64,000 nucleotides of DNA, taken from Oscillospiraceae bacterium (GTDB lineage: Bacteria > Bacillota > Clostridia > Oscillospirales > SIG627). A model generated the notes under the pieces. That model searched no databases, had not been told where the DNA came from, and was given only the letters and a program-made list of their open reading frames with translations. Of the stretch, positions 38,186 to 48,825 are shown piece by piece (the first letter of the stretch is position 1; every line of letters begins with the position of its first letter). The stretch is from NCBI GenBank assembly GCA_015065085.1, contig SVQW01000009.1, forward strand, positions 39,369 through 103,368, read 5' to 3'. The position numbers and the translations under genes are program-made.

Positions 38186-39562
38186 TTAAAACTCCATTTT
38201 ACTTTCGATATAAGCGGCAACCTGGTCAATGGGAAGACGTATCTGCTCCATAGTGTCGCGGTCGCGTATGGTAACGGAGTTGTCATTTTCGGTGTCAAAG
38301 TCGTAGGTTATGCAGAAAGGAGTACCGATCTCGTCCTGACGACGGTATCTCTTGCCGATGGAACCTGCGTCATCGTATTCAACGTTAAACTTCTTGGCAA
38401 GCTGTACATAAAGCTCGCCCGCCTTATCACCCAGTTTCTTGGAGAGGGGAAGGACAGCAGCTTTCACAGGAGCCAAAGCGGGGTGGAAGTGCATAACTGT
38501 TCTTACATCGCCTTCAGCAATTTCCTCTTCGTCGTATGCTTCGACCAGGAATGCGAGGGTTACACGGTCTGCACCCAAAGAGGGCTCAACAACATAAGGA
38601 ATGTATTTTTCGTTTGTTTCCTGGTCAAAGTATTCCATGGATTCGCCGGAGAAGGTCTGATGTTGTGTAAGGTCATAGTCAGTTCTGTCGGCAATACCCC
38701 AAAGCTCGCCCCAACCGAATGGGAACAGGTATTCAAAGTCAGTAGTTGCTTTGGAATAGAAGGAAAGCTCTTCCTTGGAATGGTCGCGGAGTTTGAGGTT
38801 TTCCTTTTTCATACCCAGGTTATAAAGGAAGTTTGCGCAATAATCTTTCCAGTAAGCAAACCACTCAAGATCGGTGTCGGGCTTGCAGAAGAATTCAAGC
38901 TCCATCTGCTCAAATTCACGTGTACGGAATGTAAAGTTTCCGGGTGTGATTTCGTTTCTGAAGGATTTACCGATCTGACATACACCGAAAGGAATCTTTT
39001 TACGGGTTGTTCTGGTAACATTTTTGAAGTTCACGAAAATACCCTGTGCGGTTTCGGGACGCAGATAAAGTTCATTTTTTGCGTCCTCGGTAACACCCTG
39101 GAAGGTTTTGAACATAAGATTGAATTTACGAATGTCGGTGAAATTGGTGGAGCCGCAGTTGGGGCACTTTATATCATGCTCTTTGATGTATGCCATAAGT
39201 TCCTCGTTGGACATACCGTCGGCAGCCTGACCTGTTACATCCTCGATAAGTTTATCCGCTCTGTGACGGGTCTTACAGTCTTTACAGTCCATGAGTGGGT
39301 CGGAAAAACCGCCGAGATGTCCCGAAGCTTCCCAGGTTTTGGGATTCATGAGAATAGCACAGTCGAGACCGACATTATATTGGGATTCCTGAACAAATTT
39401 CTTCCACCATGCACGTTTAACATTATTTTTAAGCTCAACACCCAAAGGACCGTAGTCCCATGTGTTGGAAAGACCGCCGTATATTTCGGAGCCTGCATAG
39501 ACGAAGCCTCTGCCTTTGCAAAGCGCAACGACTTTTTCCATAGTTTTTTCAGTATTAACCAT
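38186..39562 (-). CDS. glyQS: Glycine--tRNA ligase, dimeric (alpha2) type
   Basis: 458 residues of class II GlyRS of the alpha2 form. Motifs: [20 protein letters not shown] near the start, [28 protein letters not shown] (motif 2 region), [11 protein letters not shown], and the C-terminal anticodon-binding domain. This single-chain enzyme replaces the glyQ/glyS pair. It lies 28 bases downstream of a lipoprotein gene with a clear promoter, so the three genes probably share transcription. Confidence 0.96.
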   Translation of the reverse strand: MVNTEKTMEKVVALCKGRGFVYAGSEIYGGLSNTWDYGPLGVELKNNVKRAWWKKFVQESQYNVGLDCAILMNPKTWEASGHLGGFSDPLMDCKDCKTRHRADKLIEDVTGQAADGMSNEELMAYIKEHDIKCPNCGSTNFTDIRKFNLMFKTFQGVTEDAKNELYLRPETAQGIFVNFKNVTRTTRKKIPFGVCQIGKSFRNEITPGNFTFRTREFEQMELEFFCKPDTDLEWFAYWKDYCANFLYNLGMKKENLKLRDHSKEELSFYSKATTDFEYLFPFGWGELWGIADRTDYDLTQHQTFSGESMEYFDQETNEKYIPYVVEPSLGADRVTLAFLVEAYDEEEIAEGDVRTVMHFHPALAPVKAAVLPLSKKLGDKAGELYVQLAKKFNVEYDDAGSIGKRYRRQDEIGTPFCITYDFDTENDNSVTIRDRDTMEQIRLPIDQVAAYIESKMEF

Positions 39563-39590
39563 TTATATCCTCCGGATTAATTATATATTT

Positions 39591-40406
39591 TTATTGCTTT
39601 GTGAATGTGATGACGGCGCCTGCACCGTCGGAATCCTCGCTTACATTAAGCAAGCTGAACTGTGTTGCGACGAAGGAAAGAATCTTAAGGCGAAGAACTA
39701 TCTCATTCTCCTTACCTGCATTTCCGGTCAGAACAAGGAAGTTTTCGTATTTTCCGTCTTCCGTTTCAACATATTCCAGATTGTACATGTAGTTGTAAAC
39801 TTCGCCGTTGGTGTCATATGTCTTCAGAGTGCCGTCGGGTTTGAAGTTCCATACTGCGTTGCTTTCATAGAAAGTTTCCGTAAAATACGGACGTTTGTTG
39901 AAAAGAGCGGCATAAAAAGAGCTTTTGATGAAAGTGTAAATTCCCGCATCGTTTCCATTGACGTCGGTAAAGACTATATCAAAGCCTTTTGTGGTTATTT
40001 TTTTAAATCTGAACTTTCGGACGCTTTCCTGAGTCAGAAGCTCAATATATTTGTTTGCATTGTCCGCGCCTTCATATTCCAGTGAATAGGTATAGCTGTA
40101 AACTTTGCTTTCGTTTTCGTATGCGTCAATAGTTCCGTCGGCTTTGAAATGCCATATTGCACCGTCGGAGATAAAAACATCGTCAAAACCGCTATCGCCG
40201 TTCTGAAGAGCCTTCATAATCGGTTCTTCGTTGATGTTTTCGTCATTGGTGAGATTGTTTTTTTCCTGTGAGGCATCTGCAGTAAGCACATTTTGAAGCA
40301 CTAGGTTATCAAGCGCCTCCGTTTCCGATACGTCATCGCAGGACAGTGCAAAAAGGGCTGCCAGGACGACACAAACGGTGAAAATTAACTGTTTAACAAG
40401 CTTCAA
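39591..40406 (-). CDS. Predicted lipoprotein with an internal duplication
   Basis: 271 residues with TTG start and AAGGAG upstream. The signal peptide ends in an FALSC lipobox. The body contains two related units, one with SDGAIWHFKADGTIDAYEN (~80-165) and one with ESNAVWNFKPDGTLKTYDT (~180-265), each a beta-rich ~90-residue repeat. No family is recognised; the repeat pattern recalls small lipocalin-like domains, which is a guess. It heads the glyQS-leuS operon, an odd pairing that may only reflect a shared promoter. Confidence 0.7.
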   Translation of the reverse strand: MKLVKQLIFTVCVVLAALFALSCDDVSETEALDNLVLQNVLTADASQEKNNLTNDENINEEPIMKALQNGDSGFDDVFISDGAIWHFKADGTIDAYENESKVYSYTYSLEYEGADNANKYIELLTQESVRKFRFKKITTKGFDIVFTDVNGNDAGIYTFIKSSFYAALFNKRPYFTETFYESNAVWNFKPDGTLKTYDTNGEVYNYMYNLEYVETEDGKYENFLVLTGNAGKENEIVLRLKILSFVATQFSLLNVSEDSDGAGAVITFTKQ

Positions 40407-40466
40407 GAAAATTCTCCTTTCGGGTGAACGTTTAAGCCGGATAACATAAAATATCCAATCTGTAAT

Positions 40467-40495
40467 ATTTTATCATAAAAGTAAGAAAAAATCAA
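40467..40495 (-). promoter_or_regulatory. Promoter of the lipoprotein-glyQS-leuS operon
   Basis: Minus-strand TTGATT (40490-40495), a 17-base spacer and TAAAAT (40467-40472) with an extended -10 TG, ~60 bases before the TTG start codon. Confidence 0.75.
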
Positions 40496-40503
40496 TACAT
40501 TAC

Positions 40504-41652
<1,149 letters not shown>

Positions 41653-43719
41653 CTATGTTCTGAAAAAGAATTTATCAAGCTCTTTTTTTGTGAAAATTTT
41701 GCACACGGGACGTCCGTGGGGGCAGTAGGTGATGTTGCCTATTTCGTAGAGACGCTTTATGAGATATTCAATCTCTTTTTCGTCATAATGCCTCTTTGCT
41801 TTTATTGCGGCTTTGCATGCGGCAGTGTGCAATATGTCATCAAAAATATGCTCTACCGTCATAAGCGCTTTTTTGCTGTCTGCAACATTCAGTGCCATGG
41901 AAGTTACGATTTCGGTTATATCATCGGAAGAAATTCCTGAAAGCATTGCAGGGACACTGCGTACCGTAAAGGTGTTGTCTCCAAAGCTTTCAATTTCAAA
42001 GCCCGCTTTTGTTATCTGCGGAATGAAATCTTCGGCATACTCGGATGTTTTGCGATCCAGTTCTATTACCACCGGCACCATAAGCATCTGTATGGCATCG
42101 TTTTTGGAGGATAGCTTTAATTCCTCGTAAAGTATTCGCTCATGTGCGGCATGCTTATCCACCATGACCAGACCGTCATCGCTTTCCACAAGAACATAAG
42201 TATTGAATATTTCCCCCACAATGCGATAGGGTGATACGGTCCCTTCCAGCTTTGGAATGTCGGTTTCTTGCGGGATATCCGAAGATTCCGTAGTGATGTG
42301 TGTTTCGGTGCTGTCTTTTGGGGATATTATTTCCTGTGCAGACTCCGTTTTTTGGGGAACTTCATTTTTTTCGGAAACCTGATTTATTATATTTCCGCCG
42401 GGATTTTCCGGGATATAACGTGTCCGCAAAATTCCGACGGGCTGAGCTGATTTAAACTCGGCAACATTTTCAGGAACAGTTGCTTTTAGTTCCGATTCGG
42501 CAGGTTTATATTCCTCTATTTTGAATATTTCGGAAAACTCCTTGAAACTTATAGGCGAATCGGATGGTGATTGTACCATTTTGTATGTATTCTGCTCTGT
42601 GCGGATTCTGTTTGCAGAATCGGGTACTGCCTTTTCGGACGGAGTTGTTTCGTTTTTGGGGATTATCCGGATTGAATCGCTGTCTTGCCTCGGCGGTTCG
42701 GAGAGAGGCTGACCGGCTGCAATTGGATTTTTAAGATTGCGCAAAGTCATAAGAACAGCGGAATATACAGCCGAATATATTGCTTTTTCATCCGAAAATT
42801 TGATTTCCAGCTTCGCGGGATGAACATTTACGTCAATAGTGTGCGGATCTACCTTGCAAAACAACACATAACAGGAATGTTTGTCGCTGAGAATGTAATT
42901 CTTGTACGCATCGTCAACACCAAACATTACGGATTTTGCGCGTACATAGCGGTTGTTGACAAAGCATGTCTGATAATTGCGGTTGTTTTTTGAAAACTCG
43001 GGTTTTGAAATGTAACCGCTTACTTCGATGCCGTTTTCCTCGTGCGAAACCTCGGTTATGCCCGAAGCAAATTCGCGTCCGTATATTGAATATATTGCGC
43101 TTGCAAGCTTGGAATCGCCCGGTGTCTGGAACTTTATACTGCCGTCAGCAATGTATTTGAAAGCTATTTCGGGGTGGGACAGAGCGATTTTTTCGACATA
43201 TTGTGAAATTACACCCGTTTCGGTAGCGGGCTTTTTAAGGAATTTTCTGCGTGCGGGAAGATTAAAGAATAAGTCGCAAACGGTAACACTTGTACCCTCG
43301 GGACAGCCGATCTCTTGCTCGGAAATTTTCTCGTCACCGTGAATTTCAAGGCGCGTTCCTATAATATCATCACGTCGTTTTGAAACTATTTCGAATTTTG
43401 AAACGGACGATATTGCCGCTAAAGCTTCTCCTCGGAATCCCAGCGTGATTATGCTGTCAAGGTCGTCGGAGCATTTTATTTTGCTTGTGGCGTGCTTTTT
43501 CACACATATCAACACATCCTCGCGGGACATACCTTTGCCGTTGTCACTGACGCGCATATATGCTGAACCGCCTGCTTTAATTTCAACAGTTACGGCTGTT
43601 GCACCTGCATCTACCGCGTTTTCAAGCAGCTCCTTGATTACCGAGGCGGGACGTTCAACAACCTCGCCGGCTGAAATAAGATTTACCGTTTGCTGGTCCA
43701 GAACATTTATTATTCCCAT
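41653..43719 (-). CDS. mutL: DNA mismatch repair protein MutL
   Basis: 688 residues from ATG 43719, preceded by AAGGAG. GHKL ATPase motifs: ELLENAVDAGAT, RVSDNGKGM and TLGFRGEALAAIS. A ~150-residue low-complexity linker (~350-500) connects to the C-terminal dimerisation domain. That domain carries DKHAAHERILYE, matching the DQHA(X)2E(X)4E endonuclease motif, plus ACKAAIKA and CPHGRP, so this should be a nicking MutL as expected where MutH is absent. It overlaps the mutS stop by one base. Confidence 0.96.
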   Translation of the reverse strand: MGIINVLDQQTVNLISAGEVVERPASVIKELLENAVDAGATAVTVEIKAGGSAYMRVSDNGKGMSREDVLICVKKHATSKIKCSDDLDSIITLGFRGEALAAISSVSKFEIVSKRRDDIIGTRLEIHGDEKISEQEIGCPEGTSVTVCDLFFNLPARRKFLKKPATETGVISQYVEKIALSHPEIAFKYIADGSIKFQTPGDSKLASAIYSIYGREFASGITEVSHEENGIEVSGYISKPEFSKNNRNYQTCFVNNRYVRAKSVMFGVDDAYKNYILSDKHSCYVLFCKVDPHTIDVNVHPAKLEIKFSDEKAIYSAVYSAVLMTLRNLKNPIAAGQPLSEPPRQDSDSIRIIPKNETTPSEKAVPDSANRIRTEQNTYKMVQSPSDSPISFKEFSEIFKIEEYKPAESELKATVPENVAEFKSAQPVGILRTRYIPENPGGNIINQVSEKNEVPQKTESAQEIISPKDSTETHITTESSDIPQETDIPKLEGTVSPYRIVGEIFNTYVLVESDDGLVMVDKHAAHERILYEELKLSSKNDAIQMLMVPVVIELDRKTSEYAEDFIPQITKAGFEIESFGDNTFTVRSVPAMLSGISSDDITEIVTSMALNVADSKKALMTVEHIFDDILHTAACKAAIKAKRHYDEKEIEYLIKRLYEIGNITYCPHGRPVCKIFTKKELDKFFFRT

Positions 43720-46316
43720 TATATACTCCTTGCTTCTTTGCACAAATCATGCAGCTTCTCCAGTGCCTCTATGGGAGTAAGAACGTTTACATCGATTTTT
43801 TTCATTTCATCGATTATGGATTGGGAAAGAGCCGAGCCCATTGTTATATCTGCTGCGGATTCGGAAGTGTGAGCCGGTCTCTTTTCGGGAGCTTCGTTTT
43901 CAAGCTGCTTTAAATACTTTTTCGCAAGTGTGATTACCTCATTGGGTACTCCTGCGAGCTTTGCAACCTCAATACCGTAGCTGTCATCGGCTGAGCCTGC
44001 TATGATTTTTCTCAGGAAAATAATATCATCACCGCGTTTTTTTGCGGCTATATTGTAATTCTTTACACCCTTTATGCTTCCCTCCAGCGCGGAAAGTTCG
44101 TGATAATGGGTAGCAAAAAGTGTTTTTGCCATTATCTTCTGTGCTGTAAATTCCAATACCGCACGGGCAATACTCATTCCGTCAAAAGTGCTGGTGCCTC
44201 TGCCTATTTCGTCGTAAATTATAAGGCTTTTTTCGGTGGCACCGCAAAGTATCGCGGCAACCTCCTTCATTTCAAGCATGAAGGTGGAGGAGCCTTGTGA
44301 CAGGTCATCCGAAGCGCCGATTCTGGTAAATATTTTGTCCACAATACCGATACGGGCATATCTTGCAGGCACAAATGAACCTATCTGTGCCATAATGACA
44401 AGCAGTGCAACCTGACGCATGTATGTTGATTTACCTGCCATGTTGGGACCTGTTATTATGTTAAGGCGGTTATCTCCGCAATCAAGCTTGGCATCGTTGG
44501 GAACAAACATAGTCTGGGCATACTGCTCGACAATAGGATGACGGGAATCCTCAAGAATAAGCTTGTCCGAGTAATCCACTTCGGGGCAGACATATGAATT
44601 TTTTGCAGCAACCTCGCCCAGTGACTGGTATGCATCAATAGTGGAAATAATGACGGCATTTTGCTGAAGCTCATCCTTGACAAGACGTACTTTTTCGCAT
44701 ATATGTGTGAAAAGCTCATATTCCAGTGCCTGTATTTTATCCTTTGCCCCCAGAACCTTTCCTTCTACGTCCTTGAGCTCGGTAGTTACATAACGCTCAG
44801 CACCTGTAAGAGTCTGGCGTCGGATGTATCTTTCGGGCACACTGTCCAGCATGGATTTTGTTACCTCGATATAATAACCGAAAACTCTGTTATAGCCTAC
44901 CTTTAGATTTTTTATTCCCGTGAGCTCGCGCTCCGATTGCTCAATGGTGGCAAGATATGATTTGCTGTCTTTGATTATGAGATTGAGCTCATCTACATCT
45001 GCATTGTAGCCCTGAGCGATAAAACCACCCTCGCGAACCGAAAAAGGAGGGTCATCTACAATAGCTGTTGAAATAAGCTCTTTTATTTCACCAAGCTCGT
45101 AAAGCTTTTCACCGAGAGATGCAAGCTGTGGGGACGTGCAGGAACAAACGGCGGATTTTATATTCGGAATAATATTGAGCGTCCGCTCCAGTGCCTTCAG
45201 GTCACGTGCGGAGCATGTCTGATATATGATTTTTGTGAGAATACGCTCAATATCGTGCACCGAAGAAAGCATTTCGCGCACATCATCCCTCAGCATCTGC
45301 TGAGAAGCAAAATATCCTACCGCGTCCTGGCGGTTCTTTATGTACAGACAGTTTGTAAGCGGTGCTTCCAGCCATCTGCGAAGTGCACGCGCACCTCCTG
45401 CGGTTTTGGTTTTGTCCAGAATTCCCAACAAAGAGCCTTTTTTCGTTTTTGTACGCATGGTCTCGCAAAGTTCAAGATTGCGGCGCGTGGAGGCATCCAA
45501 CGATAAGAATGTGCTTTGGGAATATACATTTATTTTTTTTATGTTTTTCAGCTCTGTTTTTTGAGTTTCGCGAAGATAAATAAACAAAGCGCTCAGCGAA
45601 GGAAGAATGGGGGAATCGGAGGACACGCCCAGTGTCTGAGCATTTTCCCCTGCATTTTCAACAATAACGTCCTCCGCGCCGGTATGCGAAAAATAATCTG
45701 AGCATCCGCTGTTGAGAGCGCATTTTAAAGTTGTTTTTATAAATTTGAATACTTCCGAAGCATCCTCCTCGCGGGCATTGGTCATAAGTTCACTGGGAGC
45801 ATATAACGCAAGCTGGTCGATGACAGCTCCTGACGGATCGGAATCGGTTTCGCAGGAGGTAGTGTATATTTCACCTGTGGAAATATCGCAAAAAGATATA
45901 GCAGCAGTGTTCCGTCCCCAATAGAGAGAGGCCAGATAGTTATTCGCAGATTCTTTGAGATAAGTACTTTCCGTGAGAGTACCGGGAGTTATTATTCTGA
46001 CAACTTCACGGCGGACAAGACCCTTTGCGGTTGCGGGATCCTCTGTCTGCTCGCAGATAGCTATTTTATATCCCTTTTCAATCAGCTTGGGAATATAGGT
46101 GTCCACACTGTGGTATGGAATTCCGCACATAGGTGCACGTTCTTCTTCGCCGCAGTTTTTACCTGTGAGTACAAGGTCGAGCTCAGCAGATACTGTTTTT
46201 GCATCGTCATAAAACATTTCGTAAAAATCGCCCAGACGGTAAAAAAGCAGGTATTCCTTGTATTCCTCTTTAATCTGAAAATATTGCTGCATCATTGGTG
46301 TCGCCATGCAAAACAC
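43719..46316 (-). CDS. mutS: DNA mismatch repair protein MutS
   Basis: 865 residues. The mismatch-binding N-terminus has FYEMFYDDAKTVS (F-x-E motif), and the ATPase domain has GPNMAGKSTYMRQVALLV and the Walker B IIYDEIGRGTSTFDGMSIA. A GTG at 46316 with AAAGG 5 bases upstream, or ATG 46307 (MATPMMQQY), could start the protein; the latter matches relatives better. MutS recognises mismatches and recruits MutL, encoded directly downstream. Confidence 0.97.
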   Translation of the reverse strand: MFCMATPMMQQYFQIKEEYKEYLLFYRLGDFYEMFYDDAKTVSAELDLVLTGKNCGEEERAPMCGIPYHSVDTYIPKLIEKGYKIAICEQTEDPATAKGLVRREVVRIITPGTLTESTYLKESANNYLASLYWGRNTAAISFCDISTGEIYTTSCETDSDPSGAVIDQLALYAPSELMTNAREEDASEVFKFIKTTLKCALNSGCSDYFSHTGAEDVIVENAGENAQTLGVSSDSPILPSLSALFIYLRETQKTELKNIKKINVYSQSTFLSLDASTRRNLELCETMRTKTKKGSLLGILDKTKTAGGARALRRWLEAPLTNCLYIKNRQDAVGYFASQQMLRDDVREMLSSVHDIERILTKIIYQTCSARDLKALERTLNIIPNIKSAVCSCTSPQLASLGEKLYELGEIKELISTAIVDDPPFSVREGGFIAQGYNADVDELNLIIKDSKSYLATIEQSERELTGIKNLKVGYNRVFGYYIEVTKSMLDSVPERYIRRQTLTGAERYVTTELKDVEGKVLGAKDKIQALEYELFTHICEKVRLVKDELQQNAVIISTIDAYQSLGEVAAKNSYVCPEVDYSDKLILEDSRHPIVEQYAQTMFVPNDAKLDCGDNRLNIITGPNMAGKSTYMRQVALLVIMAQIGSFVPARYARIGIVDKIFTRIGASDDLSQGSSTFMLEMKEVAAILCGATEKSLIIYDEIGRGTSTFDGMSIARAVLEFTAQKIMAKTLFATHYHELSALEGSIKGVKNYNIAAKKRGDDIIFLRKIIAGSADDSYGIEVAKLAGVPNEVITLAKKYLKQLENEAPEKRPAHTSESAADITMGSALSQSIIDEMKKIDVNVLTPIEALEKLHDLCKEARSI

Positions 46317-46342
46317 CCGTACCTTTCAAAAAAATTAATTTA

Positions 46343-46732
46343 TCAGTGGCGGCATCCCGAGCAGGTTTTGCACTTTTCTTCGGTGCAACCCATTTCTTCG
46401 CCTGTGATAGCACAGGATATAGCCATGTTTACAAGACCGATAAAGTCGTTGAGCGCCTTTTCAGCTTCGTTATACTCAATCATAACGGGAGAAGCGCAGA
46501 TTTCGTTGCAAATCTCTTCAATACGCCGTTGTATGGCATCTGTAACCGCTTCGTCCCTGTTTTCGTCCTTAAGATGTTCGTTGAGCGCCATTTTCTGAAC
46601 ATTGTATTCTTTTACTGCTGCCACAAGCTTTTCGTCCGCGTCATAAGCTTCCTTCGCCTTTTGAAAACGCGCCATGCGGCCATCTGCCTTTATTGCTTCG
46701 CCCAGTGCCTGAGCCATCTCTATAATTTCCAT
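46343..46732 (-). CDS. YlbF/YmcA family protein with a Cys-rich tail
   Basis: 129 residues. The helical core (EIIEMAQALGEAIKADGRM, then FQKAKEAYDADEKLVAAVKE) is of the Com_YlbF family. In B. subtilis, YlbF, YmcA and YaaT form a complex with iron-sulfur clusters that aids RNase Y and developmental gene expression. Here the C-terminus ends in a Cys cluster (CAITGEEMGCTEEKCKTC), consistent with metal or cluster binding. Its ATG overlaps the miaB stop by one base. Confidence 0.88.
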   Translation of the reverse strand: MEIIEMAQALGEAIKADGRMARFQKAKEAYDADEKLVAAVKEYNVQKMALNEHLKDENRDEAVTDAIQRRIEEICNEICASPVMIEYNEAEKALNDFIGLVNMAISCAITGEEMGCTEEKCKTCSGCRH

Positions 46733-48165
46733 TACACTATCGTTCCTTTCATTGAAAAGGCATCGCCTTTTTCGATTTTTATGTTTACAAACTGTCCGAT
46801 GATGTCCTGCGCGTTGCTCGGCATTTTAAAATGAACCAGCTTATTGTGGTAACACCGTCCGGTCATCATGCCTGGATCTGTTTTGCTTGGTCCCTCTGCC
46901 AACACACATATAATTTTGTTTTCATATTCGCGGTTTTTATTACCCGATATACTGCTCTGAAGCTCCAGAAGCCGTGTCATACGCTCTTTTTTTACATTCT
47001 CGGGCACCTGATTCTCCATCTTTTCCGCAGGTGTGCCGTGACGTACGGAGTATATAAAGGAGTATATCTGGTCAAATTTGACTCTTTCAAGCGCCTCCAG
47101 CGTCATTTCGAAATCCTCGTCGGTTTCGCCCGGAAAGCCAACAATAAAATCGCTTGTTATGCATATATCCGGTATCTTGCTGCGCAACAGGTCTATATAG
47201 TCGAAGTATTCCTCACGGGTGTATTTTCTGTTCATCACCTTGAGTACATCATTACTTCCGGATTGCATTGGAAGGTGGAAGTGATTCGAGATGTTATCAT
47301 TCTGCGCGATAATATCACATAACTCTTCGGTTGCATCCTTGGGATGAGAGGTCATGAAGCGTATCCAGAATTCACCGGGTATCTCGCATATTTCACGTAA
47401 AAGCTCGGCGAAAGCCGGTCTGCCGTAAAGGTCCTTTCCGTAGGAATTTACGTTTTGCCCCAAAAGAGTTATTTCTTTGTAGCCGGACGCAACAAGATCG
47501 CGAACTTCCTTTAAAATCATTTCCTTTTTGCGGCTTCTTTCACGTCCGCGCACGTAGGGAACAACACAGTAAGAACAGAAATTGTTGCAGCCGTACATCA
47601 CCGACACCCATGCCTTAAAGCTGCTTTCGCGCACTACGGGTATGTCTTCCCGCATTACTCCGGGATTTACCGAATAATCCTCAACGAAAAAACCGCGTCC
47701 CGTTTGAGTGCGTGCCGAATATACGATAGAAGCAAGATTGTGCATCATATTGGTGCCGAAAACGAAATCCACATAAGGATATTTGTGCTTTATATCACCT
47801 GTGCGATGCTCCTGCTGCACCATGCATCCGCACACACCGATTATAAGCTCGGGATTCTTTTCCTTAAGATGCTTAAGGCCACCCGTGTTTGAAAGTGCCT
47901 TTAATTCTGCGTGCTCGCGCACTGCGCAGGTGTTTACTATTATAAGGTCGGCGTTGGCTTTGCAGTCTGTTTTTTCATATCCTGCCGATGTGAGTATACC
48001 AAGTATCCTCTCGGTGTCCGCTTCGTTTTGCTGACAACCGTAGGTTTCGGTGTAAACACGCGGTAAATGTCCGCGTAAAGCTTCAAACTGTCCGTTAAGC
48101 GCTTTAAGAAGCTGTATTGATTTATCTAGCTCGGTTTCATGCAAAACCAGTCTTTTGGATGGCAA
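46732..48165 (-). CDS. miaB: tRNA-2-methylthio-N6-dimethylallyladenosine synthase
   Basis: 477 residues. The N-terminal MTTase domain has TYGCQQNEADTERI and two further Cys (CAVREH, CGCMVQQ) for one cluster; the radical SAM site is YGCNNFCSYCVVPYVRG; a TRAM domain closes the chain. It thiomethylates i6A37 made by MiaA. The start assigned here is TTG 48165, whose binding site is weak. A near-perfect promoter precedes it. Confidence 0.95.
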   Translation of the reverse strand: MPSKRLVLHETELDKSIQLLKALNGQFEALRGHLPRVYTETYGCQQNEADTERILGILTSAGYEKTDCKANADLIIVNTCAVREHAELKALSNTGGLKHLKEKNPELIIGVCGCMVQQEHRTGDIKHKYPYVDFVFGTNMMHNLASIVYSARTQTGRGFFVEDYSVNPGVMREDIPVVRESSFKAWVSVMYGCNNFCSYCVVPYVRGRERSRKKEMILKEVRDLVASGYKEITLLGQNVNSYGKDLYGRPAFAELLREICEIPGEFWIRFMTSHPKDATEELCDIIAQNDNISNHFHLPMQSGSNDVLKVMNRKYTREEYFDYIDLLRSKIPDICITSDFIVGFPGETDEDFEMTLEALERVKFDQIYSFIYSVRHGTPAEKMENQVPENVKKERMTRLLELQSSISGNKNREYENKIICVLAEGPSKTDPGMMTGRCYHNKLVHFKMPSNAQDIIGQFVNIKIEKGDAFSMKGTIV

Positions 48166-48202
48166 AATAAGTCACTCGTTTCATTATAATAATCAATGTA
48201 TA

Positions 48203-48231
48203 ATTATATCATATTTTGTTGTACATGTCAA
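48203..48231 (-). promoter_or_regulatory. Promoter of the miaB-ylbF-mutS-mutL-tgt operon
   Basis: Minus-strand TTGACA (48226-48231), a 17-base spacer and TATAAT (48203-48208) with an extended -10 TG, ~38 bases from the miaB start. Confidence 0.88.
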
Positions 48232-48294
48232 CCGGAAACACGATATTTATTTTACCCATCTGTTCGTTTTTCATTATTATGTACAAAACTAAAA

Positions 48295-48320
48295 GGTATG
48301 ACGCTTCACAGTGTCATACC
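48295..48320 (-). terminator. Terminator of the GNAT gene
   Basis: GGTATGAC and GTCATACC form an 8-bp stem with a 10-nt loop just past the GNAT stop codon; on the minus strand it is followed by TTTTA. Confidence 0.7.
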
Positions 48321-48329
48321 CGTATTTTA

Positions 48330-48770
48330 TCATTGTTTTTCTTTAACCATCTGCATGTACGGCAGAACTTCAAACCCCATTTTGCTATACAGCTTTACCG
48401 CACGCTCGTTTTCTTCTTCTACCTCAAGCCTGAGTCTGCGTGCATAACCGAAATTTTGTTCAACATGAGCGAAAAGTTCCCTTGCAAGTCCCTTGGAGCG
48501 GTACTGCGGTTTTACATATATATCCTCAAACCACATGCAGAATCCGCCGGCTTCGGTACAGAATTGCTTGGAAAGAGTGGAATATCCCGCGACTTTTCCG
48601 TCATATTCCATTATGAATATTCGCAGATAAAGTTTGGAATTTACAGCCTCGTTGAAGGCCCTCAGATGGTATTCGTCCGGCAGGGGATGAAGCACAGCAT
48701 CGGAAGCGTAAAACTCATGCGCCATATCGAGGAAATCTTGTTTGTCGTTTGAAGTTATTTCACGTATCAT
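48330..48770 (-). CDS. GNAT family N-acetyltransferase
   Basis: 146 residues with the GNAT fold. The core strand IFIMEYDGKVAGYSTLSKQF and the acetyl-CoA-binding motif A around VKPQYRSKGLARELFAHVEQ (~92-112) are visible, as is the end motif RAVKLYSKMGFEVLP. The substrate is unknown. It is a single gene bounded by a terminator and a hairpin-rich gap. Confidence 0.88.
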   Translation of the reverse strand: MIREITSNDKQDFLDMAHEFYASDAVLHPLPDEYHLRAFNEAVNSKLYLRIFIMEYDGKVAGYSTLSKQFCTEAGGFCMWFEDIYVKPQYRSKGLARELFAHVEQNFGYARRLRLEVEEENERAVKLYSKMGFEVLPYMQMVKEKQ

Positions 48771-48825
48771 ATTTTTTCTCCAGTTTTATTTTTTATCTGT
48801 ATTTTACAACAAAAACATGAAAAAA

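Noticed and set aside
38111..39580. A 489-residue open frame on the plus strand
   Set aside because: Antisense shadow of glyQS; Cys/Phe/Val-rich composition of a reverse-frame translation and no recognisable motif.
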